A model generated the notes under the pieces. That model saw nothing but the letters and a program-made list of their open reading frames with translations. It made no database searches and had not been told where the DNA came from. This document shows, piece by piece, positions 32,313-38,845 of a stretch of DNA of 38,845 nt. A program made the position numbers and the translations under genes. Source of the DNA: Clostridiales bacterium (lineage in GTDB: Bacteria; Bacillota; Clostridia; Oscillospirales; Oscillospiraceae); assembly GCA_021205725.1 (NCBI GenBank), contig JAJPWY010000088.1:1-38845 (forward strand), read 5' to 3'. Each line of letters begins with the position of its first letter. Positions within the stretch are counted from its first letter, which is position 1.

Positions 32313-32341
32313 TTGCCATTCCCGGGCTTTCGGAGTATACT
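32313..32341 (+). promoter_or_regulatory. Promoter of cdaA-cdaR
   Basis: TTGCCA (32313-32318), 17 bases, TATACT (32336-32341). Transcription would start near 32349, so the in-frame ATG at 32352 lacks a leader. A 6-bp hairpin (32363-32368 with 32376-32381) lies in the leader. Confidence 0.75.
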
Positions 32342-32408
32342 ATTTTTGTGAATGAATGGACTCCTGCCCCGGTTTGGCAGGCGTGTTCTATCCCGCGGAG
32401 GAAATGCC

Positions 32409-33317
32409 ATGCTGACGATCACTCCCATAACCTTGAGCGCCTCCCAGCTCAACCCGTTTCAACAGCTGGGAATGTATATACAGACTATCGGCCTGTCCGA
32501 CCTGCTGGACGTAGCCATTATTGCCATTATTTTCTACTATGCGATCAAGCTGGTTCGCAAGTCCCAGACCGGCCAGGTATTCCGGGGCGTAGCCCTAGTG
32601 GTCGTTCTGCTGTGGTTGTCTGACCTGTTCAATCTCCATGTGCTGAACTTCCTGCTCAACAGCGTGGTTCAGGTGGGCTTTCTGGCGCTGATCGTCGTCT
32701 TTCAGCCGGAGATCCGCCACTTTCTCACCCAGGTGGGCACCGGCAATCTGCGGCACTATCTGGGCCGCCAGGGGGAGGCCAATGTGGTAGAGGACGCCAT
32801 TGTTCAAACGGTGGCCGCCTATCGGGATATGTCCAAAAAGAAGGTGGGGGCCCTCACTGTCTTCGAGCGCAACAGCCTGCTGACCGATTGTCTGCACACC
32901 GGGACTGCTCTGGATGCGGCGCTCTCCACTGACCTGCTGGAAAATATCTTCTATCCCAAGGCCCCCCTCCACGATGGTGCCGTCATTGTCCGGGAGGGCC
33001 GGATCGTGGGTGCAGGCTGTGTGTTGCCTCTGTCCGGAAACACCAACATCAGCAAGGAACTGGGAACTCGCCACCGGGCCGGGTTGGGTGTGACAGAGCA
33101 CACCGACGCCGTGGTGGTCATCTGCTCGGAGGAGACCGGCTCCATCTCGGTGGCTACCGACGGTATGCTCAAGCGGCATCTGTCCGCAGAGACGCTGGAG
33201 CAGCTGTTGCGTAACGAGCTGCTGACAGAGGAGGAAGGCAAAAAGAACGTCATCCCTTCACTGCGAGCCATCCTTGGTTCCATCTGGAAAAAGGAGGACG
33301 AGGATCATGTGGAATAA
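32409..33317 (+). CDS. cdaA: Diadenylate cyclase CdaA
   Basis: A 302-residue membrane enzyme making cyclic di-AMP from two ATP. Three membrane segments lie in the first about 100 residues, then a DisA_N domain with D189-G-A191 (L-H-D-G-A-V-I-V) and R221-H-R223 (G-T-R-H-R-A-G-L-G). Cyclic di-AMP controls potassium and osmolyte uptake and cell wall balance. The start is ATG 32409, 7 bases after GGAGG (32397-32401). It overlaps cdaR by 11 bases. The third gene of the usual set, glmM, is absent. Confidence 0.96.
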   Translation: MLTITPITLSASQLNPFQQLGMYIQTIGLSDLLDVAIIAIIFYYAIKLVRKSQTGQVFRGVALVVVLLWLSDLFNLHVLNFLLNSVVQVGFLALIVVFQPEIRHFLTQVGTGNLRHYLGRQGEANVVEDAIVQTVAAYRDMSKKKVGALTVFERNSLLTDCLHTGTALDAALSTDLLENIFYPKAPLHDGAVIVREGRIVGAGCVLPLSGNTNISKELGTRHRAGLGVTEHTDAVVVICSEETGSISVATDGMLKRHLSAETLEQLLRNELLTEEEGKKNVIPSLRAILGSIWKKEDEDHVE

Positions 33318-34665
33318 GATCAAGAACAGCCGTCTCTCCTACATTCTTCTCTCCATCCTGCTCTCCATCGTCTGCTGGCTCTATGTGGATCTGGCCCAGC
33401 AGCCGGACGCACAGGTGACGATCAACAGTATCCCCGTGACCTTCATCGGCGAGGAGTCTCTGGAGGCAGAGGGACTGCTCATCACCGGAGAGACACCCAC
33501 AATCAACGTTGTGGTCAACGGGCCCCGAAGCGTCATCACGCAGCTCAACAACAGCAATATTATCGTCACCGCCTCCACCACGTCCATCACGGAGGCAGGG
33601 GTATACACTCTGGATCTGAACATCAATTTGCCAAGCTCTGTCACCAGCTCCAGCTCCAGCGATGTCAGCATCGTCTCCAGGAGCGCCTCCGCAGTAGATG
33701 TGACGGTGGTTCAGATGGTCAGTAAGACCGTGACCATCACGCCGGAGTTCACCGGCTCTGTGGCAGATGGCTACTATTCAGACGATGAAAGTTTTGTCCT
33801 TCAGCAGAAGGAACTGGAGATCCGGGGCGAGGAGAGCGTCGTCGATTCGGTGAGCTATGCAAAGGTGATCCTCAGCGACACCGGGTTGACGGATACCTGG
33901 TCGGGCTGGCTGAGCATTGTCCTCTGCGACAAGGACGGAAATGAGGTCTCCAGCGATAACCTGACTCTGGAGACAGACGCCATTTCAGTCACCTACTATG
34001 TCCAGTGTATCAAGGAGCTGACCCTCACCGTTGATCTGATCTCCGGCGGCGGAGCGACCTCCGAGAATGCCGAGTGCACCTATTCGGTGGAAACCGTCAC
34101 CGTTGTGGGCCAGAGCATCAATCTGGATGATTTGGAGACGCTGACGGTAGGCGAGGTCGATTTGGGCCAGATCGCCACCACCGGAGAGTATGAGTTCAGC
34201 ATTGAGGACGCCATGCCAGACGGCGTAAGCCTGATGAGCAGCGACACCACCGTCAAGGTGCAGGTCACCATTACCGGACTGGAGATCCGGATCGTGTCTA
34301 CCAGCAATATCGTTTTGGAAAACAAGACGGAGGGCTGGAACTACGATGTGGCAGATGTGGAGATCAGGCTCCGGGGAAAGACAGAGGACTTTGATCTGCT
34401 CATCAACGACGATATCCAGGTCACGGCAGATTTAGACGGCGTGGAGCTGGTGGACGGGGAGACGGTTTCTGTACCGGCCACAGTGGAGCTCTCCGGTATC
34501 TCCGATCTGGGTATCCTGGGCAGCTACAATGCCAGCGTTACGATCACCCTCATCCCGGAGGAGACTACCGAGGAGGAGACGACCGACACCGAGGATACTG
34601 GCGACGGCAGCAATACCGACACCGAGGCGGTCAGCGACACGACATCGGATGAGACGGGGAACTGA
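33307..34665 (+). CDS. cdaR: CdaA regulatory protein CdaR (YbbR domain protein)
   Basis: A 452-residue protein with one N-terminal membrane segment (about 9-26, ending in W-L-Y-V-D) and about four YbbR-like repeats of roughly 80-90 residues outside the cell; each has a V-x-V-x-G and V-x-A-x-x-D/N pattern. The last about 35 residues are Thr/Glu/Asp-rich and probably disordered. In other Firmicutes CdaR binds CdaA and modulates its activity. AAGGAGG before ATG 33307 sets the start, within the end of cdaA. No terminator is seen before the yicC promoter. Confidence 0.93.
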   Translation: MWNKIKNSRLSYILLSILLSIVCWLYVDLAQQPDAQVTINSIPVTFIGEESLEAEGLLITGETPTINVVVNGPRSVITQLNNSNIIVTASTTSITEAGVYTLDLNINLPSSVTSSSSSDVSIVSRSASAVDVTVVQMVSKTVTITPEFTGSVADGYYSDDESFVLQQKELEIRGEESVVDSVSYAKVILSDTGLTDTWSGWLSIVLCDKDGNEVSSDNLTLETDAISVTYYVQCIKELTLTVDLISGGGATSENAECTYSVETVTVVGQSINLDDLETLTVGEVDLGQIATTGEYEFSIEDAMPDGVSLMSSDTTVKVQVTITGLEIRIVSTSNIVLENKTEGWNYDVADVEIRLRGKTEDFDLLINDDIQVTADLDGVELVDGETVSVPATVELSGISDLGILGSYNASVTITLIPEETTEEETTDTEDTGDGSNTDTEAVSDTTSDETGN

Positions 34666-34684
34666 TTTCTCCATCCGGAATTGC

Positions 34685-34713
34685 TTTACAGAACCAGGAT
34701 ATTTTGGTATAAT
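34685..34713 (+). promoter_or_regulatory. Strong promoter of the yicC-remA-gmk-rpoZ group
   Basis: TTTACA (34685-34690), 17 bases, perfect TATAAT (34708-34713) with TGG just before it, the closest to consensus in the window. It lies 38 bases before the yicC start. Confidence 0.8.
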
Positions 34714-34751
34714 CTATAATCGAACCTGTACACAAGGGGGACGAGCATTCC

Positions 34752-35630
34752 ATGCTGAACAGTATGACCGGCTATGGCCGGGGGGAGGCTGTGCTACACC
34801 AGCATACCATTGTGGTAGAGCTTCGCAGCGTCAACAACCGATATTTGGATTGCAGCGTCCGGCTGCCCCGGGTCTATGCCTGCGCTGAGGACGCCGTTCA
34901 ATCGGAGGTAAAGGCAGCTGTCTCCAGAGGCAAGGTGGAGGTCAACGTCACGGTGGACGCCTCCGGTTCGGACGCCGTCTCCGTCACCCTGAACCAGCCC
35001 GTGGCCGCCGGATACCTCAGAGCGCTCCGGGAGATGGGGGAGACCTTTGGCCTTCGGGATGATGTCTCCGTGTCTCTGCTCTCCCGTTTTCCCGACGTGT
35101 TCCGGGTGGAAAAGGCTCCTGAAAATCTGGAGCAGCTCACCGAGGACATTCGCCAGGTCACCCGGATGGCGCTGACCGACTTCAACGCCATGCGTGCCCG
35201 GGAGGGCGAAAAGCTGGCGGAGGATCTGCTGGGACGGCTGGATACCCTGGAGGAATATACCCGCCAGGTAGAGGCCCGCTCTCCGGAGACGGTGGCCGCC
35301 TATCGGGAGCGCCTGACTGCCAAGCTCCAGGAGGTGCTGGAGGATCGACAGATCGACGAGGCCCGTATTCTCACCGAGGCGGCGATTTTTGCCGACAAGG
35401 TGGCCGTGGCAGAGGAGACGGTTCGGCTCCACAGCCATATCAACCAGTTCCGGGACATGGTTCGCCAGGGCGGCGTCATTGGCCGGAAGCTGGATTTCCT
35501 CATCCAGGAGATGAACCGGGAGACCAATACCACAGGCTCCAAGTGCAACGATTTGCAACTGTCTACCATTGTGGTGGATATGAAGGCGGAGCTGGAAAAG
35601 CTGCGGGAGCAGGTTCAGAACGTGGAATAA
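34752..35630 (+). CDS. yicC: YicC family endoribonuclease
   Basis: A 292-residue YicC/YloC protein. It begins [11 protein letters not shown], followed by [11 protein letters not shown] near residue 24 and R-G-K-V-E-V near 58. The C-terminal DUF1732 part contains D-K-V-x-V-x-E-E-x-x-R-L-x-S-H and G-R-K-L-D-F-L-x-Q-E-M-x-R-E-x-x-T-x-G-S-K, a near-signature. YicC proteins are endoribonucleases, linked to small RNA turnover in E. coli. It heads the same gene order as in B. subtilis (yloC-remA-gmk-rpoZ). Confidence 0.95.
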   Translation: MLNSMTGYGRGEAVLHQHTIVVELRSVNNRYLDCSVRLPRVYACAEDAVQSEVKAAVSRGKVEVNVTVDASGSDAVSVTLNQPVAAGYLRALREMGETFGLRDDVSVSLLSRFPDVFRVEKAPENLEQLTEDIRQVTRMALTDFNAMRAREGEKLAEDLLGRLDTLEEYTRQVEARSPETVAAYRERLTAKLQEVLEDRQIDEARILTEAAIFADKVAVAEETVRLHSHINQFRDMVRQGGVIGRKLDFLIQEMNRETNTTGSKCNDLQLSTIVVDMKAELEKLREQVQNVE

Positions 35631-35653
35631 AAGCTTGCAAAGGAGGCGGCAGG

Positions 35654-35926
35654 ATGCTGCTGCTGAACATCGGCTATGGCAATATGGTGGCCGGCGATCG
35701 TATCGTTGCCATCGTCAGCCCAGACTCAGCACCCATCAAGCGTATCATCCAGGAGGCCCGGGAGCGGGGCGTTCTCATCGACGCCTCCTATGGGCGGAGA
35801 ACCAGGTCGGTACTGATCGCCGACACGGGTCATGTGATTCTGTCCGCTCTGACTCCGGAGGTCATTGCGGTTCGGGTGGAAGGTCGAGAGAACGGCAAGG
35901 AGGATGCGGATGAATACCAGAGCTAA
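35654..35926 (+). CDS. remA: Extracellular matrix regulator RemA (DUF370)
   Basis: A 90-residue RemA homologue. [24 protein letters not shown] and [17 protein letters not shown] are nearly invariant in the family. In B. subtilis RemA is a DNA-binding activator of biofilm matrix and osmoprotection genes; here its targets are not known. I take ATG 35654, 7 bases after AAAGGAGG; the earlier in-frame start lies within yicC. It overlaps gmk by 17 bases. Confidence 0.95.
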   Translation: MLLLNIGYGNMVAGDRIVAIVSPDSAPIKRIIQEARERGVLIDASYGRRTRSVLIADTGHVILSALTPEVIAVRVEGRENGKEDADEYQS

Positions 35927-36527
35927 AAAGGGGCAGATCGTCGTTATCTCCGGCCCCTCCGGTGTGGGAAAAAGCACGGTCATCTCTGAGGTGCGCAACC
36001 AGCGGCAAAGTCTTACCTTCTCCATCTCCTACACCACACGCAAGCCCCGAAATGGGGAGGAAAACCACGTCCACTATCATTTTGTGGACATGGAGGTCTT
36101 CTCCCGCATGATCGAGGCGGGGGAATTTCTGGAATATGCCTGCTATCAGGGCCAATATTACGGCACCTCCCGGGCAGATGTGGAGGCGCTGGTTCAATCG
36201 GGCCACGATGTACTGCTGGATATCGAGGTTCAGGGCGGCGCTCAGGTACGACACCTCTGCCCAGAGGCGACTTTGATTTTTGTCATCCCACCCTCCTTTG
36301 GTGAGCTCTCCCGTCGGCTCCATGGTCGGCAGAGCGAGAGCGAGGAGGTCATTCAGGGTCGGCTCCAGCGGGCCAGGGAGGAGTATCAGGAGATTCCTCT
36401 TTACGACTTCCTGGTAGTCAACGATAAGGTGCCCCAGGCCGCGGATGAAGTACTGTCCATTCTCAAGGCACAAGATTGCCGGGTCTCTGCCCGGCTGGAT
36501 ATGATCAAGGAGGATATTGTATTATGA
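35910..36527 (+). CDS. gmk: Guanylate kinase
   Basis: A 205-residue enzyme phosphorylating GMP to GDP. The P-loop is [15 protein letters not shown]-x-P-R-x-G-E-x-x-x-x-H-Y-H-F-V binds GMP, and [11 protein letters not shown] is the expected D-I-x-x-Q-G motif. The start ATG 35910 is 6 bases after AAGGAGG (35897-35903); the in-frame ATG at 35904 directly abuts that site and is too close. It overlaps remA by 17 bases and rpoZ by 4. Confidence 0.97.
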   Translation: MNTRAKKGQIVVISGPSGVGKSTVISEVRNQRQSLTFSISYTTRKPRNGEENHVHYHFVDMEVFSRMIEAGEFLEYACYQGQYYGTSRADVEALVQSGHDVLLDIEVQGGAQVRHLCPEATLIFVIPPSFGELSRRLHGRQSESEEVIQGRLQRAREEYQEIPLYDFLVVNDKVPQAADEVLSILKAQDCRVSARLDMIKEDIVL

Positions 36528-36736
36528 TTCTCTATCCCATGAACGAACTGATGAAAAACGGCATCAACAGCCGATACGAGCTGGTCAACCTGGTGGCTCA
36601 CCGGGCCCGGGAGATCTCAGTCGCAGAGACTGCCGATGAGCCGCTGACAGAAAAGCCAGTTACCATCGCACTTAACGAGGCCCGTGCGGGCCTGATTCAT
36701 CGTCCTGTCACACAGCAGGAGTCGGGTGAGGCGTGA
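36524..36736 (+). CDS. rpoZ: DNA-directed RNA polymerase subunit omega
   Basis: A 70-residue omega subunit, short as in Clostridia. N-S-R-Y-E-L-V-N-L-V-A-x-R-A-R-E-I and K-P-V-T-I-A-L-N-E-A are the conserved stretches, near residues 16-32 and 44-53. Omega helps beta-prime fold and assemble. The start overlaps the gmk stop (ATGA), 10 bases after AAGGAGG. An upstream in-frame ATG at 36476 lies inside gmk and is rejected. Confidence 0.94.
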   Translation: MILYPMNELMKNGINSRYELVNLVAHRAREISVAETADEPLTEKPVTIALNEARAGLIHRPVTQQESGEA

Positions 36737-36759
36737 GCCGCCAGCGGTAAGCCAATCTG

Positions 36760-36808
36760 CAGGGCAAGAGGCGTCGGGGACAATGGGCCTCTGACGCTCC
36801 TTGCCCTG
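36760..36808 (+). other. Long hairpin between rpoZ and priA
   Basis: CAGGGCAAG (36760-36768) pairs with CTTGCCCTG (36800-36808), then one mismatch, one G-U pair, and GCGTC (36771-36775) with GACGC (36793-36797). The stem is strong but has no T-run; it may be a weak terminator, a processing site or an mRNA stabilizer. It leaves the priA ribosome binding region free. Confidence 0.5.
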
Positions 36809-36842
36809 TGTCATGTTCTGCGCCGGAGAGGGGGTAAGGGTC

Positions 36843-38845
36843 TTGGAGCCGGTGCTGTGTTGTAAGGTGGCTGTAGCTTCAGCTACCTATGCCATTGACA
36901 AGCCCTATACCTACCTGGTTCCGGATAGCTTTTCTCTGACGCTGCGACCGGGTATGCGGGTCATTGTCCCTTTTGGAAAAGGCAATCGTCGCTCTGAGGG
37001 TTTGGTTCTTGATGTGGCTCAGGAGCAGCCGGAGATGCAGTTGAAATGGCCCAGCGCCATTCTGGACGAGGAGCCGGTAATAGACGCCGAAGGCATCCGC
37101 CTGGCTCTCTGGATGCGGGAGCGGTATTTCTGTACGGTCTATGACGCAGTCAAGGCCATGCTTCCCGCCGGGCTCTACTATGACCTCCAGGACAGCTACC
37201 GCCTGGCTCCCGGCATTGACCCCGCCGCCTGGCAGGAGGAGCATCCCTGCAATGAGTTGGAGCGGCGAGTGCTGGCCATGATCTCCAGCGAAGGGGGAAG
37301 CATCCAACGCAAGGCCCTCCGGGAGGCCTTTGGGCAAACCAATCCCTCCCGGGCGTTGCGCCGTCTGATGGAGGACGGTGTGTTGCAGCTGGAGACCAGC
37401 GCCCAGCGGGGCGTTGGGGACAAGAGCGAGGAGGTCGCTGTTTTGGCCGTCTCTCAGGAGATTGCCAGAGAAACGGTCTCCAAAAGCCGCTCCAAGGCCC
37501 GGAAAGCGGTGATTGAGCTGCTGTGCAGCGTTGGCTCTGCCTCTGCAAAGGATGTGGCCTACTTCACCGGAACCAATCGGCGCACCCTGAAGGAGCTGGA
37601 AAAAGCCGGTCTGGTCACGCTCTTTCAGCGAGAGGTTTTTCGTCGGCCGGAGACAGACTCCGCCCCCCATCAGGAACCGCCCCAGCTCACTCAGGAGCAG
37701 CAAAACGCCTATGACGGCCTGTCTGACCTGTTAGAGCAGGAAAAGCCCGCCTGTGGCCTGCTTTACGGTGTCACCGGATCGGGAAAAACCTCGGTCTATA
37801 TCCGCCTGATTCACCGAGCCTTGCAGCTGGGGCGCACCGCCCTGGTGCTGGTGCCGGAGATCGGCCTGACGCCCCAGATGATGCGTCAGTTCATCGCCCA
37901 GTTTGGAGACCGAGTGGCCGTGCTGCACAGCTCCCTCTCTGCCGGTGAGCGGTATGACGAGTGGAAGCGGGCCAGAAGGGGAGAGGCCAGTGTGGTCATC
38001 GGCACCCGCTCGGCGGTTTTTGCACCTTTAAAAAACATCGGCCTCATCATCCTGGATGAGGAGCAGGAGGCCAGCTATAAGTCGGAAAACCTGCCCCGGT
38101 ATCATGCGGCAGATGTGGCAAAATTCCGCTGCACCCAGCAGAATGCCCTGCTGGTTTTGGGTTCGGCTACCCCGTCAGTGGAGAGCATGTACCTGGCTCA
38201 GACAGGGAAATACCATCTGTTCCGGCTCGACCGCCGATACAATGGCCGGGGGCTGCCCCGAGTGCTCCTCTCCGACACCCGGGAGGATCTGCGGCAGGGG
38301 AATGACTCCTCCATTGGCGGCGTGCTACGGGACGAGCTGACGGAGAACCTCCACCGGGGCGAGCAGTCGATTTTGCTGCTCAACCGCCGGGGCGCCAGCC
38401 GAATGGTCATCTGTGCTGAATGTGGCGAGGTGCCCCAGTGCAGCCGCTGCTCCATTCATCTGACCTATCACAGGGCTAACGGGCGGCTGATGTGCCATTA
38501 CTGCGGCCACAGTGAGCCGCTGCCCCATCGTTGCCCGGTCTGCGGCGGGCCGCTGGTCTTTGTGGGCTATGGCACCCAGAGGCTGGAGGAGGATCTGGCG
38601 GAGCAATTCCCCGGCACTCCTGTCCTGCGACTGGACGCAGATACCGTCTCCGCCGCCCACCCTCATCGGCAGCTGCTGGAAAAATTCGAACAGGAGAAGA
38701 TCCCCATCCTCATCGGCACTCAAATGGTAGCCAAGGGTCTGGACTTTGAAAACGTGACCCTGGTAGGAGTGATCGACGCAGATATGACCCTCCACATGGA
38801 CGATTTCCGGGCAGGAGAACGCACCTTCTCTCTGCTGACCCAGGT
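36843..38845 (+). CDS. priA: Primosomal protein N' (helicase PriA), 3' end cut off
   Basis: The frame runs off the window after about 667 residues, most of a normal PriA. The N-terminal DNA-binding domain (about 1-100) begins C-C-K-V-A-V-x-S-A-T-Y-A-I-D-K-P-Y-T-Y. The helicase has Walker A G-V-T-G-S-G-K-T near residue 311 and Walker B D-E-E-Q where most PriA proteins have D-E-E-H. Zinc cysteines follow as C-x2-C, C-x2-C, C-x2-C and C-x2-C. G-T-Q-M-x-x-K-G-x-D-F comes near the cut. I prefer TTG 36843, preceded by GGAGAGGGGGTAAGGG; ATG 36813 is in frame but has no binding site. PriA restarts stalled replication forks. Confidence 0.94.
   Translation, partial: MEPVLCCKVAVASATYAIDKPYTYLVPDSFSLTLRPGMRVIVPFGKGNRRSEGLVLDVAQEQPEMQLKWPSAILDEEPVIDAEGIRLALWMRERYFCTVYDAVKAMLPAGLYYDLQDSYRLAPGIDPAAWQEEHPCNELERRVLAMISSEGGSIQRKALREAFGQTNPSRALRRLMEDGVLQLETSAQRGVGDKSEEVAVLAVSQEIARETVSKSRSKARKAVIELLCSVGSASAKDVAYFTGTNRRTLKELEKAGLVTLFQREVFRRPETDSAPHQEPPQLTQEQQNAYDGLSDLLEQEKPACGLLYGVTGSGKTSVYIRLIHRALQLGRTALVLVPEIGLTPQMMRQFIAQFGDRVAVLHSSLSAGERYDEWKRARRGEASVVIGTRSAVFAPLKNIGLIILDEEQEASYKSENLPRYHAADVAKFRCTQQNALLVLGSATPSVESMYLAQTGKYHLFRLDRRYNGRGLPRVLLSDTREDLRQGNDSSIGGVLRDELTENLHRGEQSILLLNRRGASRMVICAECGEVPQCSRCSIHLTYHRANGRLMCHYCGHSEPLPHRCPVCGGPLVFVGYGTQRLEEDLAEQFPGTPVLRLDADTVSAAHPHRQLLEKFEQEKIPILIGTQMVAKGLDFENVTLVGVIDADMTLHMDDFRAGERTFSLLTQ

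Overview
The window is a G+C-rich, densely packed stretch of a bacterial chromosome whose gene content and order point to an anaerobic, probably spore-forming Clostridia member. Supporting features are the IspH–ribosomal S1 fusion, tig-clpP-clpX-lon-ysxC, yicC-remA-gmk-rpoZ-priA, cdaA-cdaR, GerW, and the paired radical SAM genes of the TIGR03960/TIGR03936 type. An Oscillospiraceae relative (Flavonifractor/Lawsonibacter-like) is my best guess, by inference only. I see no rRNA, tRNA, CRISPR array, insertion sequence, prophage or integration site. About 40 genes are on the + strand and one (ypsA-like) is on the - strand.

Layout. 1-1142: the 3' end of a fibronectin type III repeat protein, closed by a strong terminator. 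1357-2957: an unrecognised membrane protein coupled to a Nudix hydrolase. 2984-3496 (-): YpsA-like SLOG protein. 3497-3873 is the only gap over 300 bases; it holds two divergent promoters and an FMN riboswitch whose platform can hide the ribosome binding site of the riboflavin transporter gene ribU (3874-4479). 4621-7188: a radical SAM pair of unknown function. 7328-9755: rplS, rbgA/ylqF, rnhB and yraN. 9886-12067: thrC and a metallophosphoesterase. 12181-18719: protein quality control (tig, clpP, clpX, lon) plus the ribosome GTPase ysxC. 18861-23875: M50 protease, scpA, scpB, DUF2953, gerW, dacF and an rRNA pseudouridine synthase. 24085-29476: RpiR-family regulator, flavoprotein, cmk, plsC and ispH-rpsA. 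29603-30819: ispD and ispF. 30919-32300: DUF3343 and a cysteine-desulfurase-like enzyme. 32409-34665: c-di-AMP synthase cdaA and its regulator cdaR. 34752-38845: yicC, remA, gmk, rpoZ and a truncated priA.

How the genes work together. Most units pair core growth functions: ribosome assembly (rplS, ylqF, ysxC, rluB-like, S1), protein folding and degradation, chromosome condensation (scpAB), nucleotide supply (cmk, gmk), lipid and isoprenoid precursors (plsC, ispH, ispD, ispF), and envelope and spore maturation (dacF, gerW, cdaAR). IspH needs a [4Fe-4S] cluster, and a putative sulfur-handling pair lies just downstream of ispF.

Most notable observations: (1) inside the ispH-rpsA fusion an A+T-rich island with a promoter-like element and a strong in-frame ribosome binding site plus ATG could make free S1 from the fusion gene; (2) a translational FMN riboswitch platform; (3) a recurring promoter form, TTGC followed by a T-run and C, upstream of many units; (4) RNase HII has Ala in place of the Arg of the GRG motif; (5) inverted and direct CTTGCA repeats at the RpiR promoter, followed by a structured leader; (6) a long imperfect palindrome between rplS and ylqF.
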